From Pseudomonadota bacterium (GTDB lineage Bacteria > Desulfobacterota > Syntrophobacteria > Syntrophobacterales > Syntrophobacteraceae), in NCBI GenBank assembly GCA_023416335.1, contig JAEZHY010000184.1:1-30215 (forward strand): 30,215 nt of DNA, read 5' to 3'. Below are positions 1 through 7,640 of this stretch, in pieces. The stretch's first letter is position 1. Each line of letters starts with the position of its first letter. The notes under the pieces were generated by a model. It had not been told where the DNA came from. It did no database searches and saw only the letters and a list, made by a program, of their open reading frames with translations. The position numbers were made by a program, and so were the translations under genes.

Positions 1-66
1 GGCTTAACTCTTAAGAAACTTCAATTAAAGTGACGGTAAGCCGCGTAGAGTGGGGGAGCGGAGCGC

Positions 67-157
67 GGTGGCACTATCGTGCCCACCGACCGTCCCCTGG
101 AACAAACCTTGTTCAAAATGGCCGGACGGTGGGCACCCAAAAAACCGGGTGCCCACC
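67..157. repeat. GTGGGCAC-type palindromic intergenic repeats (two units)
   Basis: Two inverted repeats lie downstream of the substrate-binding protein gene. The first is imperfect: GGTGGCAC at 67-74 against GTGCCCACC at 79-87. The second is perfect: GGTGGGCACCC at 128-138 pairs with GGGTGCCCACC at 147-157 around an A-rich loop. The same core recurs at 6240-6420 and 6525-6549, and a half copy sits at 30200-30208. This makes it a dispersed REP-like family confined to spacers in this window. It may also act as a transcript end for the leftward operon, but no clear T-tract follows the stem. Confidence 0.75.
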
Positions 158-197
158 CTACACGGCTACCGAACTTCCTCTATATTGAAGTTCGTGT

Positions 198-1190
198 CTA
201 CTGTTTCACCGTCGAAAGATAAATCGACGGATCGAAAAACTCCTTCGGATCCACCCAGTTCTCGATCGACCCGATTTCGACGAATACCTGCTCCACCTGG
301 CCTATCCACTTTGCCACCGTGCCGTCCTCGTAGAGCTTTATCCAGTCCTTCGTGGATTCGCACTTCTCCGCATCCCAACTGGCCTGGATGTCGGAGAACG
401 GAATGTTGGAATAGGCTTTGGCATTGATGATCTTGAGCGCCTCATCCGTATTGCTCATGAGGAAATCGTTGGCTTTGGTCCATGCCCGGACGACTTTCTT
501 CAGGACATCCTTCTTCTTGGCGTAATAATCGTTTGCGGCAACCCATCCGCCGATGATCGCGGCATTGGGGTAGAATTCTTTGGCGGAACTCAGCATCACG
601 GCGCCGGGAACCTTGTCCCGGATCGTCACGTTGAAGGGCGCCCAGGTGCAGACATAATCAACGGCACCCGAAACAAAGGCCGATACCGCACCGGCCATGT
701 CCATGCTGATGATGCTGATGTCTTTGGTCGAATCCAGGCCGTTCGCCTTCAGGGCGGTGTGGAGGAAGACATGGGCGGTCGTGCCTTTGACCGTCGCTAT
801 CTTTGCGCCTTTGAGGTCTTTCAGCGATTTCGCCTTGGCTTCCGGACGGGCAAAAAGCATTGCGGTGTTATATTCGATGTCGTTTATGAGAAAGATCTTT
901 CCCACACCCCGTGACGGGAAGTTGGAAATGACGGCCCCCATTATTGCCAGGTCCACGCTTCCACCGCTGAGGGCCTGCATCAAAGGCACCCCGGAAGTGA
1001 ATGCCGTCGGCTCGATGTCGAGGCCTTCCTCTTTGAAGTAGCCCTTTTCCATGGCGATCCAGAATTGCCCGTCCACTGCCAGCGTGTGCAGATGTCCGAC
1101 GCGGACCTTTTCAGCCGCCGTTGCAGGCAGAGCCAGTCCCAGCGCAAGTGCGAATACCAAAAAGGACAACACCAGTTTCGAGCCTTTCAT
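198..1190 (-). CDS. ABC transporter substrate-binding protein, NMT1/SsuA type
   Basis: Predicted periplasmic binding protein of about 330 residues for an ABC importer of the nitrate/sulfonate/taurine/thiamine-precursor group. The N-terminus has a lysine, then a hydrophobic stretch (residues 5-22) ending in an Ala-rich signal-peptidase site near ATAA (about 25). The mature part begins with the family pattern VRVGHL, then FWIAMEKGYFKEEGLDIE (about 43-60), then the loop with the SGGSVDLAIMG motif (about 75-85). The start was chosen at the ATG preceded by AGGAGGGG; a longer open frame to 1259 overlaps the upstream regulator and lacks this site. It lies 32 bp downstream of a LacI-type regulator on the same strand, so the two likely form one operon. 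No permease or ATPase gene is visible; they would have to lie left of the window or elsewhere. The ligand cannot be told from sequence. Confidence 0.87.
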   Translation of the reverse strand: MKGSKLVLSFLVFALALGLALPATAAEKVRVGHLHTLAVDGQFWIAMEKGYFKEEGLDIEPTAFTSGVPLMQALSGGSVDLAIMGAVISNFPSRGVGKIFLINDIEYNTAMLFARPEAKAKSLKDLKGAKIATVKGTTAHVFLHTALKANGLDSTKDISIISMDMAGAVSAFVSGAVDYVCTWAPFNVTIRDKVPGAVMLSSAKEFYPNAAIIGGWVAANDYYAKKKDVLKKVVRAWTKANDFLMSNTDEALKIINAKAYSNIPFSDIQASWDAEKCESTKDWIKLYEDGTVAKWIGQVEQVFVEIGSIENWVDPKEFFDPSIYLSTVKQ

Positions 1191-1222
1191 AAGTTCCCCT
1201 CCTTTGCATGTAATGGATTTTC

Positions 1223-2248
1223 TCATCGGCTTAAAGGCTGTCTTCCAAAACGGCAGCATGATTCCCGCAAGATCAGATCGGTATCCAGACTGTACTGGCG
1301 GACCCCTTTTCCACTCCCTGCAATATCCTCGAGAAGTATTCGGGCGGCCAGGCTGCCCATTTCGTATCCGGGAACTCTAACCGTGGTGAGAGGAGGATCG
1401 CAGTAAGCGGCAAAATCGATATCGTCGAATCCCGCAAGGGATATATCGTTGGGAACATTCAGCCCTCTTGTTTTGAGTGTCTTGAGGGCCCCCATCGCGA
1501 GCACGTCGCTCGCGGCAAAAACAGCTGTAGGACGCGGATTTGCGTTGAGCAGGCGCGCCATGGCTTCTTCGCCGTTCACCAGGCTGTAGAAATGCGTTTC
1601 CATTACGAGCGAGGGATCGTAGGGGATCGAGTTGCCCTCGAGAGCGGCCCGGTATCCTTCGAGCCGCCGCTGTACACGGGCAACCCTGCTGAAAGGGCCG
1701 GCAATGAGCCCGATCCGGGTGTGGCCGAGGCTTATGAGGTATTCCGTGATGGACCTGGCCGCCCTGAAATTATCGAACCCGACATAGTTGACCGGAGGGC
1801 TTTCGGGCGCCTCCCAGATCACAACCGACGGGACGTCGCTTCGGGCAATGAGGTCGGCCATGTTCCCGGAGAGCCCTGTCAGGATTATCCCCGCCGTGCG
1901 CCTCCGGAGCAGATGATCGAAGAGCATCGACTCCGTCTCGTCATCGTAGTCGGTATTTCCGATTACGACTGAGAAACCCTGCTCAATGGCATATTCCTGG
2001 ATTCCCGCAATCGACTTGGCAAAGATCGAACTGGTCACCGTCGGGATGATCAGCCCGATTATGGAAGTGGTCTGGCGGGAGAGGTCGGCAGCGAGGGCAT
2101 TGTAGACGTAGTTGTTTTCTTCCATGATCCGGAGGACGCGCTTCCGCGTTTCCGGCTGGACCAGATGGGGCGAATGAAGGGTTCTCGATACCGTGGCAAG
2201 GGAGACCCCGGCTCTCTCGGCAATCTCCTGCATGGTGATTCTGCCCAT
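1223..2248 (-). CDS. LacI-family transcriptional regulator
   Basis: DNA-binding regulator of about 341 residues, usual for LacI/GalR proteins. The N-terminal helix-turn-helix is clear (ITMQEIAERAGVSLATVSR, about residues 4-22), followed by the hinge region (NNYVYNALAADLSR). The periplasmic-binding-protein-like effector domain starts at IIGLIIPTVTSSIF and contains the typical GFDDIDFA and PPLTTVRVP segments near the C-terminus. I chose the ATG that puts the helix-turn-helix at the usual distance; the open frame runs 15 codons further upstream. It is followed on the same strand by the substrate-binding protein gene. A palindromic operator of LacI type overlaps its own promoter, so autoregulation is likely. 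The effector is unknown; a solute carried by the neighbouring transporter would be the natural guess. Confidence 0.92.
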   Translation of the reverse strand: MGRITMQEIAERAGVSLATVSRTLHSPHLVQPETRKRVLRIMEENNYVYNALAADLSRQTTSIIGLIIPTVTSSIFAKSIAGIQEYAIEQGFSVVIGNTDYDDETESMLFDHLLRRRTAGIILTGLSGNMADLIARSDVPSVVIWEAPESPPVNYVGFDNFRAARSITEYLISLGHTRIGLIAGPFSRVARVQRRLEGYRAALEGNSIPYDPSLVMETHFYSLVNGEEAMARLLNANPRPTAVFAASDVLAMGALKTLKTRGLNVPNDISLAGFDDIDFAAYCDPPLTTVRVPGYEMGSLAARILLEDIAGSGKGVRQYSLDTDLILRESCCRFGRQPLSR

Positions 2249-2304
2249 AAACACGTGCTCCGAAGTGTGTTCACCCGGCAATTTTCGTATCAAGAGCTAC
2301 TCTA

Positions 2305-2318
2305 TGAAAGCGATTTCA
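2305..2318. promoter_or_regulatory. Putative LacI-type operator O1
   Basis: TGAAAGCGATTTCA is a near-perfect palindrome with the central CG typical of LacI-family operators. It lies 57 bp upstream of the regulator start and abuts the predicted -10 hexamer on the minus strand, a position suited to blocking initiation. An identical inverted copy is at 2429-2442. Confidence 0.78.
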
Positions 2319-2347
2319 TTTTGAACGCTGTACCGCCCTCCTGTCAA
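2318..2347 (-). promoter_or_regulatory. Predicted sigma70 promoter of the lacI/substrate-binding protein operon
   Basis: Read on the minus strand, a perfect TTGACA (2342-2347) is followed after 18 bp by CAAAAT (2318-2323, four of six matches to TATAAT). Operator O1 begins right after the -10, over the expected start site, which supports autorepression. Confidence 0.65.
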
Positions 2348-2428
2348 GAATAATTCTTCCTGCTGATGTGCAATAAGGAAAAGTGTTTCTGCATCCGCAG
2401 TCCGCAATAGAAATCCTCCGGCCAAAAT

Positions 2429-2442
2429 GAAATCGCTTTCAA
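2429..2442. promoter_or_regulatory. Putative LacI-type operator O2
   Basis: TGAAATCGCTTTCA is the exact reverse complement of operator O1. The two centres are 124 bp apart. O2 lies 155 bp upstream of nrfH and no gene lies between, so it could either help form a repression loop with O1 or bring nrfHA under the same regulator. Confidence 0.75.
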
Positions 2443-2597
2443 AGAGATGCCGCTTTGCGCTCCCGCAGAGTGGACATGCGCCGTTTCATCTTTCTTCCGG
2501 CAGAAAAGTCCTTAATATGCATTGGCAAAACTTTGTTCCCTGCGCTTCGGATGAAACATCCTTCTGAATCTTTCGCAAACGGGACGGGCAAATCGAG

Positions 2598-3068
2598 GTG
2601 AAATCTTTGGGCGGCTTCCTGCTGCGAAATGCAAAGTTATTGTTGCTGACGGGTCTGATTGTTCTGGCTCTTGCGGTATTCCTCATGTTGGGCCCTCCGC
2701 AACTTCTCGCCAGGTCGGAAAAGCCCGATTTCTGCGCCGCGTGCCATGTTATGGAATCGGAGTATGAAGCATGGTTCCATGAGGGGGCGCACCGCAGGAT
2801 CAACTGCGTCGATTGCCATCTCCCCTACACCAACGTTGCCGCCCACTACATCTGGAAATCCATCGACGGTATGAAAGACGTGGTGGTTTTCTATTCAGGC
2901 AAAGTTCCGGAAAACATCACGGCATCGGAACATGCGCAGAAAACCGTTCAGCAGAACTGCATCCGCTGCCACGAAACCGCGGTCGAAATGATTGACAATG
3001 AACGCCAGTGCTGGAGCTGCCACCGCCGCATGATGCATCTCGGAAGCGGCGGCATCCAGGTGCGATGA
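2598..3068 (+). CDS. nrfH: Cytochrome c nitrite reductase small subunit NrfH (tetraheme quinol dehydrogenase)
   Basis: Membrane-anchored NapC/NirT-family cytochrome that oxidises menaquinol and passes electrons to NrfA. It has one N-terminal transmembrane helix (about residues 13-32) and four CxxCH heme motifs at 46-50, 70-74, 121-125 and 138-142. The first is CAACHVM, with the downstream Met that ligates heme 1 in characterised NrfH. Length (156 residues) fits the family. It lies 41 bp before nrfA, the standard nrfHA order. Two starts are possible: the GTG at 2598, which has little upstream ribosome site, or the TTG at 2607, which has GAGGTGA six bases before it. The TTG is attractive on spacing grounds; the longer form is reported here. 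Confidence 0.93.
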   Translation: MKSLGGFLLRNAKLLLLTGLIVLALAVFLMLGPPQLLARSEKPDFCAACHVMESEYEAWFHEGAHRRINCVDCHLPYTNVAAHYIWKSIDGMKDVVVFYSGKVPENITASEHAQKTVQQNCIRCHETAVEMIDNERQCWSCHRRMMHLGSGGIQVR

Positions 3069-3109
3069 ACAACGGCTTAAAGTAAAAACGAATAATTGGG
3101 GGAAATATC

Positions 3110-4597
3110 ATGAAGAGGAGAGCCGACCCGGAGGGATGCGGGCTTTTGTCCCGTTGCATGCTGTCGGCACTAGCCTGTGCTCTGCTGCTGTTTTTTGCCG
3201 GATGCCAGCCGTCGAAGCCCGAAGTCGTAAAGACGGTCAACATACCTGATGGCGAAATCGACCCGGAAGTCTGGGGCAAGGCTTATCCCGATGAGTACAA
3301 CCTCTGGAAGAAAACCGAGGAACCGGAACCGGCCGGCAAGAGCAAGTACAAAAGGGGGTTCGACGCGGACAGGCCGACCTACGACAAGCTAGCCGAATAC
3401 CCCTACATGGCCCTCCTGTTCAGCGGCTGGGGCTTCGGAACGGAATACAACGAACCGCGCGGTCACGCCAACATGATCCGGGATCAACTCGCGGTCGATT
3501 CCTCCCGGCTGAAAGCCGGCGGCGTATGTCTCTCCTGCAAGACCCCCTTTGCGCCGAAGCTCCGCGAGGAGATGGGGGCCGATTACTATAGATTCCCCTT
3601 TAACGACGTTCTCGCAAGGATACCCGAAAAGTTCCGGAACCTCGGGGTGGCCTGCATTGACTGCCATGACAACCGGGATATGTCCCTCAAGCTGTCGCGA
3701 GGTTTTACCCTCGGAGAAGCGCTGCACTCCATCGGGGTCTCTCCCGCCGATCTTTCGAGGCAGGAGAAGCGGACGATGGTCTGTGCGCAGTGCCACGTCA
3801 CGTACAGCATTCCCAAAGACAAGAACATGCATTCGACCGGCCTTTTCTTCCCCTGGCAGGGAAGCAAAATGGGCAACATAACCATCGAAAATATCATAAA
3901 GAAGCTGCGCAGCGACGACTCCTACAAGGAGTGGACACAGACCGTCACCGGATTCAAGCTTGCCTTCATCCGCCATCCCGAATTCGAATTGTTCTCGAAC
4001 CACAGCGTGCACTGGCAGGCAGGAGCGGCCTGCGCCGACTGTCATATGCCGTACGTGAAGGTCGGGGTGCACAAAATCTCAGACCACCGTGTCATGAGCC
4101 CTCTCAAGAACGATCTCAGGGCATGCGCGCAATGCCATGCCCAGGGAGCGGACTGGCTGAAGGAAAGGGTAATCGAAATCCAGGACAGGACCGTTTCGCT
4201 TATGCTGCGCTCCGGTTATGCGACCGCCACGACCGCCAAACTCTTCGAGGCTGTCCACAAGGCCCGGGCGGACGGAGCGCATATCGACGAAGATTTGTAC
4301 AGGAAAGCAGTCGATTTTTATGAGGAAGCCTTTTACCGGTGCGTCTTCATCGGTGCGGAAAACTCGGTCGGCTTTCATAACCCGCCTGAAGCGCTGCGCA
4401 TTGCAGGCGATTCGATTGCTTTCGCCGTCAAATCCGAAGCATTCCTGCGGCAGATTCTCTCTCGCGCCGGCGTCAACCCGCCCATGAAGGTGCCGCTCGA
4501 AATGGCCAAGTACCTGGACGACCGCGGCGGCAAGAAGCTCAAGGGCGAACCCGGTATTGAGATAAAAGACCCGATGAATCTGCAGGAGATGTTTTAG
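3110..4597 (+). CDS. nrfA: Ammonia-forming cytochrome c nitrite reductase NrfA
   Basis: Pentaheme enzyme that reduces nitrite to ammonia with six electrons (EC 1.7.2.2), on the outer face of the cytoplasmic membrane with NrfH. The 495-residue protein carries the diagnostic catalytic heme motif CLSCK (140-144), whose Lys replaces the usual His ligand. Four regular CxxCH motifs follow at 182-186, 225-229, 308-312 and 339-343. The active-site Tyr/His regions appear as QCHVTY (227-232) and SNHSVHW (297-302). The N-terminus has a hydrophobic segment ending in FFAGC (Cys32), a lipobox, so this NrfA is probably lipid-anchored. GGGGGA precedes the ATG. Such systems serve respiratory nitrite reduction or nitrite and oxidative-stress detoxification in anaerobes; nothing here separates the two. 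Confidence 0.96.
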   Translation: MKRRADPEGCGLLSRCMLSALACALLLFFAGCQPSKPEVVKTVNIPDGEIDPEVWGKAYPDEYNLWKKTEEPEPAGKSKYKRGFDADRPTYDKLAEYPYMALLFSGWGFGTEYNEPRGHANMIRDQLAVDSSRLKAGGVCLSCKTPFAPKLREEMGADYYRFPFNDVLARIPEKFRNLGVACIDCHDNRDMSLKLSRGFTLGEALHSIGVSPADLSRQEKRTMVCAQCHVTYSIPKDKNMHSTGLFFPWQGSKMGNITIENIIKKLRSDDSYKEWTQTVTGFKLAFIRHPEFELFSNHSVHWQAGAACADCHMPYVKVGVHKISDHRVMSPLKNDLRACAQCHAQGADWLKERVIEIQDRTVSLMLRSGYATATTAKLFEAVHKARADGAHIDEDLYRKAVDFYEEAFYRCVFIGAENSVGFHNPPEALRIAGDSIAFAVKSEAFLRQILSRAGVNPPMKVPLEMAKYLDDRGGKKLKGEPGIEIKDPMNLQEMF

Positions 4598-5177
4598 TTC
4601 CCGCAAGGGAGCAGGAGTTCCAAGACAGGGGTCCCCAGGGAGAAGGTGCTGTTGCCCAAATGGAAACAAACCTTTTTGCCGGGTATTTTGCGACCAAGCT
4701 CCCCCAACCCGTCATCCCGGCAGTGTTTTTGAGCCGGGATCCAGAGTTTTTAAGGTTTTGAATTTACTATTAATCCGACCTGGAAGCCTGGTTCCCGGTG
4801 TGAACTTGTCCTGATCGAAGAGAAGGGCCCGGAATGACGAAGCCGGCCTCTGCAAGCCATTCGAGGCTATCGCGGCCGTTTGGGCAACAGCCCCGGGACC
4901 CTGGGAGCCGCGCCCTTCGAAAGCTCCGGATTCCAGCCTGCTGATTGAACGGAACCAACCCGGTCTGCTGCCATCTATGCTGAATAATCAGCGGCTTGCC
5001 GAAGGCCCAATCTCTCCTTTTATATTTGCAATCAAAAATCCTAAGTTCTATCCTTTTGCGAATGTGTGAACACAGGTCACAGCCGGATCGGAAAATACCG
5101 GAACGGGTCCGGCGGACGGACCTCTTCTTCCACAGGTGCCCCCGATCTCTTAACTCGACCGAAAAGGAGCATTCCTC
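4598..5177. other. Gene-free spacer between nrfA and the metallo-hydrolase gene
   Basis: I see no credible gene in these 580 bases. They hold a REP-like hairpin at 4714-4740 and further sequence of the same flavour up to about 4843 (CCCGGAATGACGAAG) that looks like the other end of a degenerate repeat. The ribosome site AAAGGAG of the next gene is at the right end. No convincing promoter or terminator was found. Confidence 0.5.
4714..4740. repeat. REP-like hairpin
   Basis: ATCCCGGC (4714-4721) pairs perfectly with GCCGGGAT (4733-4740). The preceding CCGTC and following CCAG match the common dispersed REP-like repeats of proteobacterial spacers. A half-matching degenerate end follows near 4829-4843. 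Confidence 0.6.
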
Positions 5178-6161
5178 ATGAACGGCAGACTCCCCTTTGA
5201 CCGGTGGTTTCCGGCCGTATCGGCGACTCTGTTGCTGCTCTTTTCCCTCTCATCCTTTGCCCGCGCCGAAGCACCCATGGCAAAGGCACAGGCCCCCGGC
5301 TTCTACCGGATGATGCTCGGAAACTTTGAAGTTACCGCCCTCTGCGATGGATCGATAGACGTAGATGTGAAACTGCTGAAAAATACCTCCGAACCGGAAA
5401 TCAGGAACCTGCTCGCCCGATCGTTTGCCGGATACCCGAAGATGCCCACCGTGGTCACCGCCTATCTGGTCAATACCGGATCCAAACTCTTGCTGGTCGA
5501 TTCGGGAATGGGCAAGGGAGAGGTCCCGACGCTGGGGGAACTGGTAAACAGTATGAAAGCCTCGGGATATGACCCGGCCCAGGTCGATGCCGTGCTGATC
5601 ACCCATCTGCACGGGGACCATATAGGAGGTCTCCTTGATTCCACAGGCAAGCCGGTTTTCCCGAAAGCAGTCGTTTATGCGGCAAGAGAGGAAAGCGATT
5701 ACTGGCTCTCGACGACGAAAGCGGAAAGGGCCCCGGCCGGTCCCAAAAGGATTTTCGAGATGGCCCGGAAAGTGTCCGCTCCCTACCTTGCCGAGGGAAG
5801 GTGGAAGACGTTTGAAAACGGCGATACGCCTTTTCCGGGCATAAAGGCGATCGTGGTACCCGGCCATACCCCCGGGCATACGCTTTTCAATGTAAGTTCG
5901 GACGGCAGCTCGCTGTTGATAACGGGCGACACGGTGCACAACATGGCGATCCAGTTTACGCGTCCTGACGTGGCCATAGATTTCGATGTCGATTCAAAAC
6001 GTGCCGTGAAGGTACGGCGTGCCCTTTTCCGGGATGTCGCAAACCACAAGACCCTCATTGCCGGTCAGCACCTTCCCTTTCCCGGCATCGGACACATCCG
6101 GGCCGAAGGAAAGGGGAGCTGCACCTGGGTACCCATAGAGTATTCGCCGATTGTGAAGTAA
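5178..6161 (+). CDS. Exported metallo-beta-lactamase-fold hydrolase
   Basis: Secreted or periplasmic MBL-fold metallo-hydrolase of 327 residues. A signal peptide (hydrophobic 13-27, cleavage near ARAEA at about 28-32) is followed by the fold. The metal-binding motif THLHGDH is at 142-148 (His143, His145, Asp147, His148), a further His lies in PGHTPGH (about 229-234), the bridging Asp in ITGDT (about 248-252), and the last His in GQHLPFPG near the C-terminus. This is the full set for a two-metal site. AAAGGAG precedes the chosen ATG. The subgroup covers lactonase-like and general hydrolases; the substrate cannot be assigned. It stands alone between two repeat-bearing spacers. Confidence 0.9.
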   Translation: MNGRLPFDRWFPAVSATLLLLFSLSSFARAEAPMAKAQAPGFYRMMLGNFEVTALCDGSIDVDVKLLKNTSEPEIRNLLARSFAGYPKMPTVVTAYLVNTGSKLLLVDSGMGKGEVPTLGELVNSMKASGYDPAQVDAVLITHLHGDHIGGLLDSTGKPVFPKAVVYAAREESDYWLSTTKAERAPAGPKRIFEMARKVSAPYLAEGRWKTFENGDTPFPGIKAIVVPGHTPGHTLFNVSSDGSSLLITGDTVHNMAIQFTRPDVAIDFDVDSKRAVKVRRALFRDVANHKTLIAGQHLPFPGIGHIRAEGKGSCTWVPIEYSPIVK

Positions 6162-6239
6162 CGCGATGCAAAACAGATGGTTGACGCCGACCAGTTCAGG
6201 GGAAACCAGAAAAACCGAGATATCTCCGTATGGCCGGGC

Positions 6240-6420
6240 GGTGGGCACGATAATGCCTAATGCTGTTGCTTTAATGACCCCGTCCCGGTAGGCCAAGTAT
6301 TTTGGACAGCACGTACCGGATACTATCCGGCCTGCCGGGGCGGGGTTCCCAAGGCGGACCTTGGGAACCAGCGGCGTATTTCTTTAAAGCAACAGTATTG
6401 ACGATAATGCCGTGCCCACC
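6240..6420. repeat. GTGGGCAC palindromic repeat split by an insertion
   Basis: GGTGGGCAC at 6240-6248 and GTGCCCACC at 6412-6420 are the two arms of the palindromic family also seen at 128-157 and 6525-6549. Here they are about 163 bp apart because a MITE-like element sits in the loop. Removing the insert and one copy of the duplicated 11 bases rebuilds a normal unit: two 9-bp arms around a 9-base loop. Confidence 0.72.
6258..6400. mobile_element. MITE-like element, 143 bp, with terminal inverted repeats and target duplication
   Basis: The ends TAATGCTGTTGCTTTAA (6258-6274) and the complement of 6384-6400 match at 15 of 17 positions. The element is flanked by the 11-bp direct repeat ACGATAATGCC at 6247-6257 and 6401-6411. 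Inside lie a perfect 11-bp hairpin (GGTTCCCAAGG/CCTTGGGAACC, 6344-6369) and a short palindrome around 6316-6330. There is no coding capacity, so any movement would need a transposase supplied in trans. No such gene is in the window. Confidence 0.7.
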
Positions 6421-6524
6421 CTGCCGCGCCACCCCCTCGCATTTCTAATTTCGACCGTATAGTCCGGAATATCACATCCGCTTGAAATCAGTGTCTTGGC
6501 CATGCCGGCACGGTAGTGGGTAGG

Positions 6525-6549
6525 GTGGGCACCGTTTTTTGGTGCCCAC
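6525..6549. repeat. GTGGGCAC-type palindromic repeat
   Basis: GTGGGCACC (6525-6533) and GGTGCCCAC (6541-6549) pair perfectly around the loop GTTTTTT. With its left flank GTAGG it matches the complement of the unit at 128-157, including the T-rich loop, so the two are copies of one element in opposite orientation. Confidence 0.75.
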
Positions 6550-6581
6550 AGGGTGCCCGCGTCCGCGATGCTGCCCCCTGG

Positions 6582-6628
6582 AAAAACAAAAAAGGCAGCA
6601 CGGGCTTTTCAGCCCATGCTGCCTTTTC
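6582..6628 (-). terminator. Intrinsic terminator of the por operon
   Basis: On the minus strand a GC-rich stem (GGCAGCATGGGC paired with GCCCGTGCTGCC, one mismatch) is followed by a T-rich run complementary to 6582-6593. It starts about 45 bp after the porB stop codon. Confidence 0.88.
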
Positions 6629-6671
6629 CAAATCCAAATCGGTCGAGATCGGAAGATCTCGGAACCGATCC

Positions 6672-7640
6672 TTATTCTTTTTCTTTCTTCTTTTCTTCCG
6701 TCACGCACTTCTTGAGCAGTGCTTCGTACTGTGCGTCGATCCTGCCCTGGATGAACTGAACTTCGGCATCGGTCAGGTGGCGGAAGCGCCGTTGCGGCTT
6801 GAAGTATTCCGAAACGGGCTTGGGCTTCGCAACTTTGCGGGACAGGAAGTATTCGCCGTCGATTACCTCATAGAGCGGGAAGACTTTGGACTGTACCGCC
6901 AGCCTTGCGACTTCGATACTCTCGTCGATTCCGCACCGCCAGCCGGTCGGGCAGGGAGAGTAGATGTGAATGTAGGCAGGGCCGGGCACGAGGGAAGCCT
7001 TCTTGACCTTGTTCATGAGGTCGATCGGATAAGCAGGCGTTGCGGTCGCCACATAAGGAGCGCCGTGCGCAACGGCGATTTCCGCCATGTTCTTCTTCCA
7101 GGTCGCCTGACCGGAACTCTTGCTGCCGGCGGGCGACGTGGTGGTCGATGCTCCGAAAGGAGTCGACGAAGAACGCTGAATACCCGTGTTCATGTAAGCT
7201 TCGTTGTCGAAGCAGAAGTAGATGAAGTTGTGACCGCGTTCGAGGGCGCCGGAAAGAGCCTGCATACCGATGTCGGCGGTTGCGCCGTCACCGCCGTAAC
7301 CGATGACGGTCACGTCAGGCTGATTGATGATCTTTTTCCGGTTCATCGACTTGTAGGCAGCCTCAACACCGCTGGCAACCGCGGCGGCATTTTCGAACGC
7401 CACGTGAATCCAGGGGGTCCGCCATGCAGTCTGCGGAAAAGGAGACGTGATAATTTCCATACACCCGGTGGCGCTGCACACGATAGCGTTGGTTCCAATC
7501 GCTTTCATCGCCTGCCGCAAAGCCAGTACTTCTCCGCAGCCCTGGCACGCACGATGACCGGGTGAAACGGGCTCCACCTCAGGCAAATTCTTGAGGTTAA
7601 ACCCCTTATAATTTTTCAGAGCGTCAGATGCGATTCCCAT
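6672..7640 (-). CDS. porB: Pyruvate:ferredoxin oxidoreductase, beta subunit
   Basis: Catalytic subunit that holds thiamine diphosphate and one [4Fe-4S] cluster in the four-subunit enzyme converting pyruvate and CoA to acetyl-CoA, CO2 and reduced ferredoxin (EC 1.2.7.1). The 322 residues contain the TPP/Mg motif GGDGATADIGMQALS (about 116-130), the ERGHNF segment, the FDNEAYMNTGIQRS signature (about 144-157), and cluster cysteines in CQGC (32-35) and near Cys60 and the SPCP motif. It starts with no gap after the porA stop, so translation is probably coupled. The C-terminus is a lysine/glutamate tail. It is the last gene of porGDAB and is followed by a strong terminator. Related 2-oxoacid enzymes are possible but the signatures favour pyruvate. 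Confidence 0.93.
   Translation of the reverse strand: MGIASDALKNYKGFNLKNLPEVEPVSPGHRACQGCGEVLALRQAMKAIGTNAIVCSATGCMEIITSPFPQTAWRTPWIHVAFENAAAVASGVEAAYKSMNRKKIINQPDVTVIGYGGDGATADIGMQALSGALERGHNFIYFCFDNEAYMNTGIQRSSSTPFGASTTTSPAGSKSSGQATWKKNMAEIAVAHGAPYVATATPAYPIDLMNKVKKASLVPGPAYIHIYSPCPTGWRCGIDESIEVARLAVQSKVFPLYEVIDGEYFLSRKVAKPKPVSEYFKPQRRFRHLTDAEVQFIQGRIDAQYEALLKKCVTEEKKKEKE

Noticed and set aside
6516..7565. Long plus-strand open frame over porB
   Set aside because: It lies antisense to a clear porB gene in a high-G/C region, where long shadow frames are common, and its translation has no domain character.
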